A stretch of 64,000 bases of DNA from Coenobita brevimanus (lineage: Eukaryota > Arthropoda > Malacostraca > Decapoda > Coenobitidae), in contig CM064653.1 of assembly GCA_032717465.1 (NCBI GenBank), positions 39,133,555-39,197,554 of the forward strand. The letters are read 5' to 3'. Of this stretch, positions 10,328 through 22,690 are shown piece by piece. Within the stretch, counting starts at the first letter, position 1, and each line of letters opens with the position of its first letter. A program made the position numbers and the translations under genes. Under the pieces are notes generated by a model. That model did not search any database and was not told the DNA's origin. It saw only the letters and a program-made list of their open reading frames with translations.

Positions 10328-10529
10328 CTAGGGGGAAAGGGTCAGTGTGGGTAGGGGGAGGCGAGGGATGAATGACAAAGGGAGGAATGGAAGGAGGGGA
10401 GTATGGTGGTGGAGAGAGGGAGAGAGACAAAGTAGACCACGGGAACTCTCTCTCTCTCTCTCGAGTTAATCTGTACTTGTGTGTGGAGGGATTCAGATTC
10501 TAAAGCTGTAGGAATGCTTGTAATACGAG

Positions 10530-10589
<60 letters not shown>

Positions 10590-10668
10590 CACGTCATTTT
10601 CACTCTGATCTCTCAGAAGTTCGCTTTCCCCCCCCCCCCTCCCTCACGTATTTGCTTCCACCTCCTAG

Positions 10669-10707
<39 letters not shown>

Positions 10708-10804
10708 GTAACCCACGTGCACGCACTTAATCTGCTTCTAACTCCAGACAGTCTCTCTCACTCACATATTTTTTTCTCACTTAATACTGCTTTTCCCTCC
10801 ATAC

Positions 10805-10843
<39 letters not shown>

Positions 10844-10887
10844 CCTCACTTGCTTTAAGTTTCCCCGATTTTTACTGCCTCTTCTGC

Positions 10888-10937
<50 letters not shown>
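9990..10937. repeat. Purine tract with CA, GA and CT microsatellites
   Basis: (CA)n at 9990-10021. A G-rich purine tract spans 10064-10440. (GA)n at 10302-10327 and 10532-10584, (CT)n at 10447-10462, 10671-10704, 10811-10840 and 10891-10937. The strand bias flips between adjacent blocks. No gene seen. Confidence 0.9.
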
Positions 10938-10942
<5 letters not shown>

Positions 10943-11079
10943 CCTTCCCTCTCACGTTTCTCCTGCTATTTCTTCTGTGTTTCCAATTTCTCACTTTCTC
11001 CTCGTAAGTCTTTCCCCCCCTCACAACTCACCTCCTCCTTCTGTGTTTAAATTCTTCCTTCTCTCCTTTTCCTCCCACC

Positions 11080-12170
11080 AACATTTTCTCTCCACCTTCA
11101 TGTTTCCTTCTCTCCTTTTCCTCCCAGCATTATCTTCTCTCCTACATTTTTCCTCTCATATCTGCATTTCCTCCTCCTTTTCCTCCTGTCTTCCATTTTC
11201 CTCCCACCTCTGTTTTTCCTCCTATCTACTCATTTTTTCCCCACTTACAATTACAATTTTCCTCCCACCTTCAGAGGGTGTTGCAATGGTTTGGGCATAT
11301 GGAGAGAATGGATAATGAGCGATTGGTGAAAAAGATAACTAGATCTGATGTGAGAGGTGTAAGGCTGAGAGGAAGATCACGAATAGGATGGATGGACAGT
11401 GTGAAGAGAGCGCTGGATGCGAGAGGGATGTCTGTTGAGCAAGGAAGAGTGGCTGTGCGTGACAGAAATAAATGGAGAGAAATTGTGAATAAGTGATGAC
11501 GCAGCCCTGAGGGGATATTCTCCCGCATTTGGTCTGATCAGCTAGTCAGGTCAGGTGCGGGTAAGGGGATGGGTCTGTTATGATGTGGCAGGGGTAAACC
11601 AGTTCTGCTGTCGGGCCCTGCTGCGGATGTCACTGATTGCATTGCGCAGTTGACCCTTGTGCGGTGTGGTGCGGTGAGGATCTGTCCGTTCTCCCCTTTG
11701 GGGCTAAGATGCGAATGAATGTGTTTGAATGGATGAGTAAATGAAGAGTGTGTCGTCCTGTCTCGGCTACCTCCCTTTCCTTGGGGGAAGCAGCCTAGGT
11801 ATACAGATAGATAGATAGATTCATTTTACTTCCTCCTGTCTTCCTCCCACGTACATTTTCCTCCCTCCAGTTTTCCTTCTATTTACATATTTCCTCCCAC
11901 CTACATTTACCTAAGTCTACATTTTCCTCCCACCTGTACTTCCCTCCCACTTATATTTTCCTCCCCTCTACATTTTTCCTCCAGTGTACACTTTCCTTCC
12001 TCCTGTGTTCTCTCCCACCCATATTTTCCGTCCTCCATATATATTTTTTCCCCACACATATATCTTCCTCCCATCTTCACTCTTCCTCCCACTTATATTG
12101 CCATCACACTCAAGCTCTCCTCCCACGTACACCTTCCTCTTCCTCCCTAGTGTGAATATTCAAGTCTTAA
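11080..12170. repeat. Degenerate 17-20 bp minisatellite split by a LINE
   Basis: Diverged tandem copies of a unit like TACATTTTCCTCCCACC occupy about 11080-11272 and resume at 11821-12170. The LINE 3' end at 11273-11820 sits between the two halves. Open frames here are compositional. Confidence 0.75.
11273..11820 (+). mobile_element. 5'-truncated LINE 3' end with GATA tail
   Basis: The first 220 bases encode RVLQWFGHMERMDNERLVKK, then a region with RGRSRIGWMDSV and DRNKWREIV, ending at a TGA near 11496. This is the ORF2 C-terminal signature (W-x-GH-x-ER-M, RGR-x-R-x-x-W-x-D, DR-x-x-W). About 300 bases of untranslated sequence follow, ending in a short (GATA)n run at 11806-11820. The sequence differs from the LINE family at 490-1130. 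The 5' truncation, intact short frame and simple tail are typical of target-primed insertion. The frame is unbroken here, so the insertion may be fairly young. Confidence 0.85.
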
Positions 12171-12189
12171 TGCACTCTTAATCCTCACT

Positions 12190-12517
12190 CTGTCATCTCC
12201 GTCATCTTCACTCTGCCTCATTTTCCATTCCTCACTCATCACTCTCCGACCCCCTCATCTCCATACATCGCATTTCCTTTTTTCACGCATTCATATTCTT
12301 CCCCGTAATATCACCGTCATTTTCATTCTGCTTCATTCTCCATTCCTCACTCTCCTCCTCCCTCATTTCCACGTAATGCATTTCCTCTGTTCACGCATAT
12401 TCTCTCCCACAATATCCATCTCCGTCATTTTCACTCTGCCTTATTCTCCATTTCCCACCCGGCTGTCTCCTACCTCCTCATCTCCATATATCACATTTCC
12501 TCTTTTCATGCATATTT

Positions 12518-12520
<3 letters not shown>
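12190..12520. repeat. About 110-bp tandem repeat, 3 copies
   Basis: CCGTCATYTTCAYTCTGC recurs at about 12199, 12314 and 12422, each followed by TCTCCATT-type sequence and then CTCATYTCCAYR and a CATTTCCT segment. The spacings are 115 and 108 bases. Confidence 0.75.
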
Positions 12521-12521
<1 letters not shown>

Positions 12522-12590
<69 letters not shown>

Positions 12591-12709
12591 CCTCCCTCAA
12601 CTGCACGACTCGTTAGGCCATCAGCACGCGCCATTAGTGTTATTTTGCGATGCCCTGACAGTGGAGGGTCGACGTTATGGCTCACCGGCCTCACGGGAGC
12701 TGGGTAGGC

Positions 12710-12762
<53 letters not shown>

Positions 12763-13267
12763 AGGCAAACGGGAATGAGACAGAAAGATGAAGGATAAAT
12801 AGGGAAAGAAGGAAAAGGGAGAGGAAGAGGAAGTGAAGGAAGCAGGAAGAGGAAATAAATTTGAGGGAATGAAAGGAATAGCAATGAAAGAGGGGTGAAA
12901 GGAGGAAGGAAGTGGGAAGAACAGAAAGAAAGGAAGAATCCTTAAGGAGGGAGAAGCGAAGGGAAGAAAAGGAACGACAGAAATGAGAAATGGAGAGAGG
13001 GGTGAACGAAAAGAGTAGGAAGATTAAGTAGAGAAAGGAAGAAGGCGTGAAAAGCAGGAAGGAGGGAGGAAAAGAGCAGAAGGGAAGAAAGAAGATGGAA
13101 AGAGGATGAATATGAAAAGGGAAGAGGATGACTAAGAAGAGGAAGGAAAGAGGAAAAATAAACGGGGAAAAGAAGAGGAATAAGAGGGGAGGGGAAGAGG
13201 AACGCGATTGGGTTGCGTGCAGAACACCTGTATCATAGAATAGTCTCTCTCTCTCTCTCTCTCTCTC
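12522..13267. repeat. (CT)n, (GA)n and a purine-rich tract
   Basis: (CT)n at 12522-12598, 110 bases of mixed sequence, (GA)n at 12711-12757, then about 450 bases of almost pure purine, and (CT)n again at 13241-13267. The left pyrimidine and right purine blocks could pair as a large imperfect hairpin. No gene seen. Confidence 0.88.
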
Positions 13268-13689
13268 CAACTTTCTTAACGACCATACAAACACACAACA
13301 AAAAATTTCTCAAAAAAAATCCAACAAGGGTAAATATATATAAATCCTTAACCCACCGAAAAAAAAAAAAAAAAATCAGTCCAATTAACCACATTTTTTC
13401 CACCCCGACTTTTCATTCCCCCATCATCCCTACCAGAGTAAAAATCAATATAACTAATTTTGAACCACACTGTTAAGCCGGTCCCTTCATATTGGCTCTG
13501 AAAAAATACAGGGGTGGAAAAAAAATGATAGGAAATTGCTGGATACCTGTCTCGCTCGTCTTTTTTTTTTTTTTACTATTTTTTTTCTGGCATTTACGTT
13601 GTTTGATCTGACCCTCTGACTTATCAAGGTTATTTATTTTTTTTTATTAGCGAATTCTCTGTTTTCATTCTAGTTTCTCCTGAAGGCTA

Positions 13690-14400
13690 TTATTTCAACT
13701 TTTTCCCTTCCAATGTTGTTTTAGTATTTTTCTGTCTTCTTCCTGACGTTTCAATTTTTTTTTCTTTCGTTTTCGCTCGTGACCTTTCTTTCTCTCTTTC
13801 CTGACGTGTGCTGTTTTACCTTTCACCTTCGCTGTTGTTTTTACTATTTCGTGTTTCTTTCCTGACGGCTTTTTCGTCACGTTTTCGTTCCTTGACTTCT
13901 TTTGTTTTTACTCTGCCATTTCTCTTCTAAAATCTATTATTCTTATCTTTTCTTCTTACTGACATCTATTTAAGTATTTCTGTTTCCCAACGTCTGCTGT
14001 CTTTTGTTTTCCTTCATTGGTGTCCTTCGTCTTTAATCCTTTATTTTCATGACGTCAGTTTTGTTTCCTTAGCTTCTTTACGACGTCCAATGCTGTCACT
14101 GTTCCATTACTCCCCTTTGACGTCTGTTGTAATAAATTTTTCTCTTTCCTGATGTCTGTTGTTCTTGTTCCTTCGTTTCTCGGTCATGAAGTCTGTTGTT
14201 TATACTCCTTGGTTTTCCTTCCTATTGTTTTTATTATGATTCTGTTTCTCCTGCTGCCGATTACTGCTTTGTTTACTTACGCCTTCTTGACGTCTATTAT
14301 TACTATTATTATTATTATGTTTCGCCTTGTCTCGTTTCCTGTTATTTTTTCCTTCCTAACGTCTGCTCTTCTTACTCTCCTTTTATGTTTTTCGTGTTTA
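13690..14400. repeat. Very old 55-60 bp tandem repeat keyed on TGACGTC
   Basis: The motif CCTGACGTCTGTTGTT, in more or less decayed form, recurs near 13743, 13800, 13860, 13968, 14050, 14118, 14150, 14186, 14286 and 14358, each followed by T-rich sequence. Spacing is 57-60 in the best-kept part and irregular elsewhere. The flanks (13268-13690 and 14400-15170) are T-rich without recognisable features. Confidence 0.55.
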
Positions 14401-15176
14401 CCTCTTCTTTCTCCTCTACTGTTAATAATCTTTTGTTTCTGCTTTCTGTCCTCTCTCCACGGGTTCGATCTTGGTGGCTGCAGGGAACAGCCAGATTCTA
14501 ATAAGTTGTTTAAGTCCATAATTTTTCATCAACATATCTTCTCTTTTATTCATTTTCACACACTTGCTCTACTTTATTATCTTCTCATTTCTGCTTCTTT
14601 CTCTCTTCTGCTTTTTGCTCTTATTTAATTTTTCTCTTATTTTTATTTTCGCCTTTCCACTGTTCTTTTTCCTTTGTTGTCTTCATAATGTCATGGTCGT
14701 GTTTTTACCATTTCGACCTCGTTTTTTTTTTTCTTATCACACTGCCAATCTGTTGTTTTACTCCTCCGTTTCTACTTCCTTATATATTCTCTTTTGTTTA
14801 ATGTTTACACTTTTCTACTCTATTCTTACGTCATTTCGCTTTTCCTTAAAATTTTTCCTATTATTTCTCTAAGATTCTTTCGTCTTTAGCAATTTTCACA
14901 CTTCTATGCTTTATTGTTTTTACTCATGGTTTTTTCGACTTTCTGTTTTATCTACTAAAAGTTTCCACACACTTCTGATGCTGTTTAGCTTTATCGCTTC
15001 TTTTCATTTAGTTATATTGTGTTTTCGTTTCTCTTTGTTTGTCTGTCCTTCGTTGCTTTGACTCTTTTTTGTCTTTATTCCTGGTCTTCTCTGTCTTCGT
15101 TGTCTTCTTTCACACCTCTTTTTCCTGTCCACTTCCTCTTTTCAGTCTCTCTCCGTCTGCTTCATTTTTTATTACC

Positions 15177-15392
15177 TCTCTCTCTCTCTCTCTCCCGATA
15201 TTTCTTGCAGCATCCATCTTCCCACACCTCATCTTTCATCATCCTTGCACCTCCCTCTTCATTTTTTCTTTTTTCCTTTACTTCTTTCAAATAGTCATGT
15301 TTTCTCTGTTCTTACCTTCTATTTTTTTTTAAATCTTTTATCATCCTCATACTTCCTTTTCTCTTCTTTTATTCACGTGTTATCTCTCCCTT

Positions 15393-15428
<36 letters not shown>

Positions 15429-15461
15429 AAACTCCCACTTACCCTGCTTCAAATCCTTCAT

Positions 15462-15493
<32 letters not shown>

Positions 15494-15527
15494 CTTCAAA
15501 ACTCCCACTTATCCTGCTTCAAATCCT

Positions 15528-15576
<49 letters not shown>
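15177..15576. repeat. (CT)n tracts with a 70-bp flank duplication
   Basis: (CT)n at 15177-15195, 15398-15426, 15463-15494 (with CTAT) and 15532-15576. The unique segment CCACTTAYCCTGCTTCAAAT occurs twice, 70 bases apart, each copy followed by CT repeats. Confidence 0.9.
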
Positions 15577-15580
<4 letters not shown>

Positions 15581-15728
15581 TCACACCTCCTGCCGAGCGC
15601 TTCTCAAAACTTCACAAAACTCATTCTGTTCAGCCGGAATCGATTTCATACTCAAGTGGGGGCAGCACACGTCTGGAGTGAGCGAGGAGGCGAGGTTTAG
15701 AACTCCTGGGCTCAAAATAAAACCTGTA

Positions 15729-15983
15729 ACTCCCTTCTTATATATAGTTTTTTGCCATCTTGCTATCTCCAGACGGTTCTTCGTGACTAGCATCATATTC
15801 TAGTGTAAATCTTGTATTCCTGCTGAGCACTAAGGATGGCGAGATGACAAAAAGACTATGCTTCAACTGTACGCCCTTTCCTTAGCACTTTCTCGTGACT
15901 AGCATCATATTCTTGTATAAGTCTAACAATACAGCTGAGCACTAAATAGAATTTCTCTTAAGCTGAATAAAATCGTCTTGCAG

Positions 15984-15990
<7 letters not shown>
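15729..15990. mobile_element. Mixed MITE-A and IR-B fragments
   Basis: CTTCGTGACTAGCATCATAT appears near 15779, and TCTCGTGACTAGCATCATAT near 15892. Both match the IR-B core. At 15960-15977 AGCTGAATAAAATCGTCTTG matches the MITE-A core. Two IR-B cores about 113 bases apart suggest a local duplication. Confidence 0.55.
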
Positions 15991-16026
<36 letters not shown>

Positions 16027-16370
16027 AAGACGGCATCCACCTGAAGGGGGTTGAAATATTTAATCTCACTCTCACTCGAAGTAGGGAAAGAGGAGAGGGA
16101 AGAGAAAAGAGGTGGGAAGAGAAGAGGAGAAGAAGAGAGAGGGAGAGGAAAATGAAGTAAAGGGGGAGGAGAATAGGTGGGGGAAGAGAAAGACGGGATA
16201 ATAAAGAGAAAAGGAGGGAAAATGAATGGGAGAAGAAGAATTTAGAAACGGAAGAAAAGAGAGGGAAGAGAAGAAATTAAAAATAGAAGAGACGAGGGAA
16301 GAGCAGACGTGTGTGCATCTCCTTAACAACTCTCTCTCTCTCTCTGTCTCTGTCTCTCTCTCTCTCTCAT
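15984..16370. repeat. (CT)n(CA)n, purine tract, (CT)n
   Basis: CT then CA repeat at 15984-16026, a purine-rich stretch at 16075-16300, and CT with CTGT at 16330-16370. Bases 16371-16800 hold nothing recognisable. A short GT/GA compound repeat lies at 16802-16852. Confidence 0.85.
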
Positions 16371-17329
16371 ATCCTTCCCTCTCCCTCTATTTACATTTCT
16401 TTACATGTCACCCTACCCCTGTCCCCTCTTACCTAATATTCAGTACAGCAGTCCTCCTTCTCTTTGTCTGTCTCTATCTCTGTTTGCCTCTCCGCTCAAG
16501 ACAACCTCATTCTGAAATACCAGGAGGAGGTAGACTTAAGATAACTACATTCCTTCCTCAAAAAAAAGAAAATGGAAAATGGTCATGTAAGTTGAATTTT
16601 TGGTGGCATTTAATTGGTAGTCAAAAAAGAAAAAAAAAAAAAAGGGATTTATCAATTTTGCTTTTTCTCCATAATTGTTTTTTTTCTTTTTTAATCATGA
16701 CAACCATTTTCTTTTTCTCCCGTCTATCTCTCGGAAATTATGTATCAGAGAGTTAATTAATGTTAATGCCTCTTTAACTACATGAATTGGGAGTCTTTCA
16801 GATGTGTGTGTGTGTATGTGTGTGTGTTTGTGAGAGAGAGAGAGAGAGAGAGATTAGCACCCACAACCGACTGAGCGTCCTTAAAATATATACATATTTA
16901 CAGGTTAATTACAGGTATCAGGTGCAAGGTAAATGACATGGAGGAAAATACAAGACAAAATAACTACAAAAAAAGACAAACAGACGAAATCGCGTAGTAG
17001 CAACTTAAAAAAAAATAAAAAAAATAAATATCATACTCTTCTGTCTGTGTTTTTAGCAATTATTTTTGAGTTTTCCATTTTTCAGGCTTGTATATATGAT
17101 TTTTATTTTTATGTGGTCGACTCTGGGGGTAGGATTAACAGCCGAGCACTCTTCCTACATGCCACGCAGCTTCGCATGTCACCACTTCGGCGCTAATACA
17201 CACCGTCCATACAGAATAAATATTAAGGCTGGCTTATTAAGAACTAAGGCATTGATATTAGTATGGATCTTTTTTTATGACATGTCGGTGGACCATTTGG
17301 TTTTACGAAATTCAATTAAACTGTTCCCT

Positions 17330-17402
17330 GCCCTTGCCTGGGATTGAACTCACGACCCTTCAGACAACAGGCGACTTCCCTATCCACTCAGACACCACCT
17401 CC
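17330..17402 (-). mobile_element. tRNA-like SINE head
   Basis: The minus strand reads GGTGGTGTCTGAGTGGATAG (A-box-like) and, 28 bases later, GTGAGTTCAATCCC (B-box-like), the geometry of a tRNA-derived pol III promoter. The 3' body cannot be delimited. Bases 16860-17329 otherwise show no feature. Confidence 0.5.
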
Positions 17403-17737
17403 CCCACTCTACCTTAATTCTGTCCTTAGGTAACTTAACTTTAGCAATCCCTCTTCCCCTTCCTCCCTCCACTCCCATCTCCCTCTCCTCCACTTTTTCT
17501 CTTATTCCTTTTATCCACCCTTCTCCTTTAACCAACTCTCTCTCCCTCTCTCTCTCTCTCTCCATTTCCTCCTCCTCCCTCCTCCTCCTCTCAGCTTCCA
17601 TCTATTCTCTCTCTCTCCTCCATCTTCCCTCTTTTCCCTCCATTCTCTCTCACTTTCTTTTTCCTTCTTGCACTGCCTCCCCATACTCCTCTTTTCTCTC
17701 CATCCTTCCTCACTTTTCTTCTCAATTTCCTCCGCTT

Positions 17738-17768
<31 letters not shown>

Positions 17769-17938
17769 CCAATACCACCAGCGACTGATGTGTATTGCTT
17801 TTTAAGAGGCCTACGCTCTTCCTATCCTCCTACCATCTCTCTCTCTCTCTCTCATCCATCAATTCTCCTTTCCTCAAAACTTTTCAAGCCAACATTTTCT
17901 TCTTTACTTCTCCTTCCAATTCTTTTTCCGATGTTCTA

Positions 17939-17989
<51 letters not shown>

Positions 17990-18300
17990 TTTCCTCCCAT
18001 TTACTCCACCAACACTTCTTTCTCCATCTCTTATTTTCTCCTCTTTTTCTCTTCCTTCCTCTCCATTGCTCTCGTCTCCCTTTTTTCTTCCACACCATCC
18101 TCTTTTACCACTCTCCTTCCTAGAACTCTCTCTCTCTCTCTCTTTCTCACACACACACACACACGCACACACACACACACACACACACCACCACTTTCCC
18201 TATTTTCTTCATCCACCCTTCTTCCTCAATTTCCCCTCTCTCCCCTTTCTACCAATTACCCGCTACTCACATCCCTCTTCTTAATCCCCTCACCATATGG
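17400..18300. other. Polypyrimidine tract with CT, CTGT and CA microsatellites
   Basis: Almost all C and T on the plus strand. Contains (CT)n at 17737-17768, (CTGT)n(CT)n at 17939-17987, and (CT)n(CA)n at 18126-18188. Nothing else is seen. Confidence 0.88.
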
Positions 18301-18499
18301 CGTACTGTGTGTATTATTCTTTCAATCTTCTAATATATTTTTTTTATTCAGAAATTATCCCCTGGTATTGGTGGAACTAATGAAGGTATATATGACCACT
18401 AGATTTTGAAATTCTTTACGAGATTTCCTTCCTTTATTATATTCTTCTCCTCCTTCCCCTCTTTTCCAAAATATTTTCCATCAATATTCGATCTTCACC

Positions 18500-18640
18500 A
18501 CTCATCCCTATACCATTATTCTCTCCACCATTCATTCCTTCGCCATCAATTTTCCATCTCTATCACTCATCCCTTCACTATCAATTTTCCATCTCCACCA
18601 CTCATCCCTTCAACATCACTCTCTTCACCATTCCTCTTTC
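18500..18640. repeat. 35-bp minisatellite, 3-4 degenerate copies
   Basis: Units carrying ATCAATTTTCCATCTC and ACTCATCCCTTCAC repeat about every 35 bases. Bases 18640-19240 are T/C-rich with similar decayed units. Confidence 0.65.
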
Positions 18641-19247
18641 TCTTATTCTATCAATTTCTTCATGTATTATTTCCCTTAAACTAATCTCTCTTCTCCCATC
18701 ACTTCTCACTTATCATTCCCTTCTTCACAAACTATTACTCTCCCTCTAATCTAATATTATCTTCAGTTTATTTTTCCCCGTCTACCATCTTTATATTTCC
18801 ATCACAGATTTCCCTTCACTCTCATTCATTTCTCCATCAATCTCTTCACGACTCATTCCCCACACACCATCACTCTCCCGTCTACTTATAATCTTTTATT
18901 TTTAACATCCTCTCTAGTCCATCACGTAAATCCTCACCATCGTACTTTTTCTGATCCCTATTATTTTTACTACTTTCCACTCTTCACAAGCTCTCTCTCT
19001 TCCTTTGTTTTCAGTTTTTCCTACGTCTCCCCACTTCCTTTGTTTTACCGTCTTCTTTACATATTCTTTCGCTTATACAATCCTCTCTTCCCCATTACCT
19101 TCTCCCTCCCTCTATCAATAATTTCTTCGCTTCTCCCCTCTTCACGATTCTACCACTCCTTTGAACTACTACTCTTTTTTCCGTCCCTTTCTACATTCTT
19201 TCTTCCACTCCACCGTTCAAAGCGCCATCGTCTCGCCTTTTTGCACC

Positions 19248-19592
19248 ACCCAATTCTCCACCTCCCCCTTCTCCACCATTAAATTCTTCACCTTCTCTCC
19301 TTTTCTTCACCACTCAATTCTCCATCATCTCTCCCTTCCCCAATACTCAATTCTCCACCTTTCCCTTCTCCACCACTAAATTCTTCACCTCTCCCTTCTC
19401 CACCACTGAATTCTTCACCTCTCCCTTCTCCACCACTCAATTCTCCACCTCTCCTTTTTCCACCACTCCCATCTCCACCTCTCCTTTTTCTACTACTCAA
19501 CTCTCCACCTCTCCCTCCTCCACCACTCACTTAACCACCTCTCCCTTCTTCACCACTCAATTCTCCACCTCTCTCTTCTCCACCAATCATCT
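19248..19592. repeat. 30-bp minisatellite, about 11 copies
   Basis: Unit TCCACCACTCAATTCTCCAC followed by CTCTCCCTTC, with point variants, in uninterrupted tandem. The Gly/Glu-rich frame opposite is an artefact. Confidence 0.9.
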
Positions 19593-19799
19593 CCAACATC
19601 ACCAGCAACACCCAGCGCTCGTGTATACTGCCATCTCTCAACACCCACCGCCAACAATTCCCACACCGCAACACACGAGCACAGAAAAGAAATGCTGAGG
19701 AAAAAAAGGTGAAGACTTTTATTACCTGTATTGAGGTAAGGGAGAAAAACGGAAGTGGTCACCTGATTGAAACATTTGAGAGAGGGTATGAAGGGAGGA

Positions 19800-20430
19800 A
19801 CAGACGAGAGGGGAGGCGAATTGGATGGACGGATGGAAGGGTAGCTAGGTGGATAGACGGATGGATGGATGGAAGGATGGGTAGGTAGATGGGTGGATGG
19901 AGGGGCAGGTAGGTTGGTGGGTAGATGGATGGACTGATTAATTGATGGATGGATGGATGAAGGGAGGGATATACGAGAGGGGAGGCGAATTCGCTAAAGG
20001 GAGGGATTACGTAATAACTTGATAGAAGGACAGAGCAGTGGGTAGGTCGGTGGATGGATAGATGGATGGATGAGGGAGGGAGGGAGGCGAATGGATGGAT
20101 GGATGGATGAAGGAAGGGATACACGGACGGGAAGAAGAATTGGATGGCATGAGGATGGTCTTGGAAAGATGTATGGATTGATGGATGAACGACATGGATG
20201 GATGGATGGAAGGATGGTTGAATAGAGGGATACATTCAAAGGGAGGCTGGTTGGTTATAGGGGGAGGGATGGTCCTGGATAGATGGATGGACTGACAGTT
20301 TATGGATGAATGGATGATTGGATGGACTAATGGATGGACGGAGAGAGGAAGGAAAGGATAGGTGGATGAATACAAAAATAGATGGATAGATGGATGGATA
20401 GACGGATGGATAAATGGATGAAGAAACAAA
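19800..20430. repeat. Degenerate (GGAT)n array
   Basis: GGAT, GGGT and AGAT tetranucleotides over about 600 bases, with interspersed segments such as AGGGAGGGATATACGAGAGG that recur (near 19965 and, as variants, near 19795 and 20115). The Ser/Ile/His/Pro frames opposite are artefacts. Confidence 0.88.
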
Positions 20431-20463
20431 CTAATGGATATAATAATAGTAGGTAGTAATAAA

Positions 20464-20630
20464 AAGAGAGAGAGAGAGAGAGAGATCCAATACCCCCACC
20501 CCCCTCCGTCTTACAATAGCACTCTCCTATTCCTCTCTTCATCTCATCACCAAATAATTTAATCTCGCTTTCCTTTAACGAAAAAATAACAAAAAATTCA
20601 CTGGTTTCGGCATATTTTTCGTCGCTTCCT

Positions 20631-20664
<34 letters not shown>

Positions 20665-21235
20665 GTCGCATTCATATACACACTATAAAATTACATATAT
20701 ATACTCACACAGACACCTCTCTCTCTCTCTCTCTAATCCAATAAATTTAAGGCATTACAGTCTAAACCCAAACAAAATCATAACACACTTTTAATTTACC
20801 CGCGCTGTGAATAAAACCAATCCCCCGAGCCTCTCTTTATTACACCAAAATCCCTTTATAAACAGAGAATAAGCCTATTTTTAACTTTATTTTATTTATT
20901 TCGTGCTTTATGTCAGTGTTTATGGTGTTATCCCCTTATATTATGATTATGTCGTCTGGTGATTTTGCTTGTCCTAGATGGGGCGTAAAGGGTTAATCAT
21001 TCATTATCATCATCTTCATCTTCATCATCATCATCATCATCCCCCTCCTTCTCCTCTTCCTCCTACACCTGCTGCTGCTGCTGCTGCTCCTCCTCCTCCT
21101 CCTCCTCATCATCATCATTATCCTTCTTCTTCTCATATCACCATCATCATCATCATTATTTGCAAAGATTTTTCTTAACTATACATTAACCCCTCCAGCA
21201 CGATGACTTTTTTTTTTTTTTTTTTTTTTTTTTTG
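20464..21235. repeat. Microsatellites and two MITE-A tips
   Basis: (GA)n at 20464-20486, (CA)n at 20635-20662, CAT/CTG/CTC/CAT trinucleotides at 21003-21160, and poly-T at 21207-21234. MITE-A-like tips are AAAGGGTTAA at about 20987 and TTAACCCCTCCAGCACGATG at 21187-21206, which could bound one element with the trinucleotides inside. Bases 21236-21820 show nothing recognisable. Confidence 0.7.
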
Positions 21236-21839
21236 CCACGACCAGACGACCTTGGTCAGCTAAAGGAAGGGTTCTAAAACTTCTCCTTATCTCGTATCCC
21301 TGTCTTACCATATCACCCACCCGCATCCCTATCACCTAGGCTCTGAACACAAACTGGTACTTCATTTAACACTAATCTTTTACAGAATGGCATCACAACA
21401 GCCGCTGTAAAATTAGTGAAATGGTAATTACTTTGTCCAAAAAATAATAATAAATGAACACGTAGCTATAATACTGTCAGTCTTATCGCATTGACGTAAT
21501 TATGAAAAGCAATATTAAAGTCGAGTGTGAATGATGTACACGCTTTATGGAAAATGCCTTCCTAGTTCTCAATATCATCACATGGATTATATTGGAAACG
21601 TTAGGATATTCTCCATTATTTCACCTCGCCTCAAAGTACTCCCTGAAACCCTCTTGCGTAAAGGTGGATCTCTGGCAGTGAAGGGAATAAAACAGTCTCA
21701 TAACACGCTACATTAATACAGATTCTCTCTTATCTGCTTCGTGTGACCGCCTGGAAGCATTATGGTGGAGCTCCCGGGTCGAAACGCACTCCTATGTCCC
21801 ATGGTTCCAGTCCCTTGCTCCTAACCAATCATCCATTCC

Positions 21840-22690
21840 TCCTTCCATTCATCCCTCCTTTCCTCCCTCCATCTATCCATCCGTCCTTTCCTCCCTCCCT
21901 CCCATCCACCCATCAAGATTTAGCAATCATTACGTAAATCCTCCGACACACCTACACTTTCAGTCTGATAGAGGCGTGGGAATGCAATCAATAATGCAAC
22001 ACTGTAATCAATGGTCTTAACTTACCATCCATCTATCCTTCCATCCATCCAACTGTCCATCTACATTTTTATCGAACCATTCCTTCATCCAACCAGCCCT
22101 TCAATCGTCCATCAGTCTATCCATCCATCCGTTTAATCATCCTTACACCCACTCAACCATCCATCCATCCGTCTAACCATCCTTTCACCCACTCAACCAT
22201 CCATCCATCCATCCGTCTAACCATCCTTTCACCTACCCAACCATCCATCCATCCATCCGTCTAACTATCCTTTCACCCACCCAACCATCCATCCATCCAT
22301 CCGTCTAACCATCCTTTCACCCACCCAACCATCCACCACCGCGACTTCCGCAATCCTCGGGCACACCCACTTTTAATCTGACTGAGGCGAGGGACTGCAA
22401 TCACTATCACTACACTGCAATCTATGGCCTTCCCTTTCCATCCATCCATCCATCCATCTAGTTAACCATCCACTCAACTGTTTACCCACTCATGCATTCA
22501 TCTTTTTATCACACTATCCCCTCACCCAACCATCTATTCATCCATCCATCCAACCATCCATCCATCCACTCCACGTACACACACCTCGAGAAGAAAAAAA
22601 AACAAATGCACTTTTAACACAGAGAGGCGAGGGAATGCACTCTCTATTACGACACTGAAATCTATATCGCCTCCACTTGCCATCCTCGTG
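21840..22690. repeat. (CCAT)n arrays in a three-fold higher-order repeat
   Basis: Within CCAT/CCTC-rich DNA a 44-bp unit (CCGTCTAACCATCCTTTCAC plus CCATCCATC) repeats at 22171, 22215, 22259 and 22303. A separate block of about 75 bases, recognisable by GAGGCGAGGGAMTGCA and a CACTGMAATCTAT segment, occurs near 21965, 22385 and 22625. Simple CCAT tracts fill the gaps. Confidence 0.8.
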
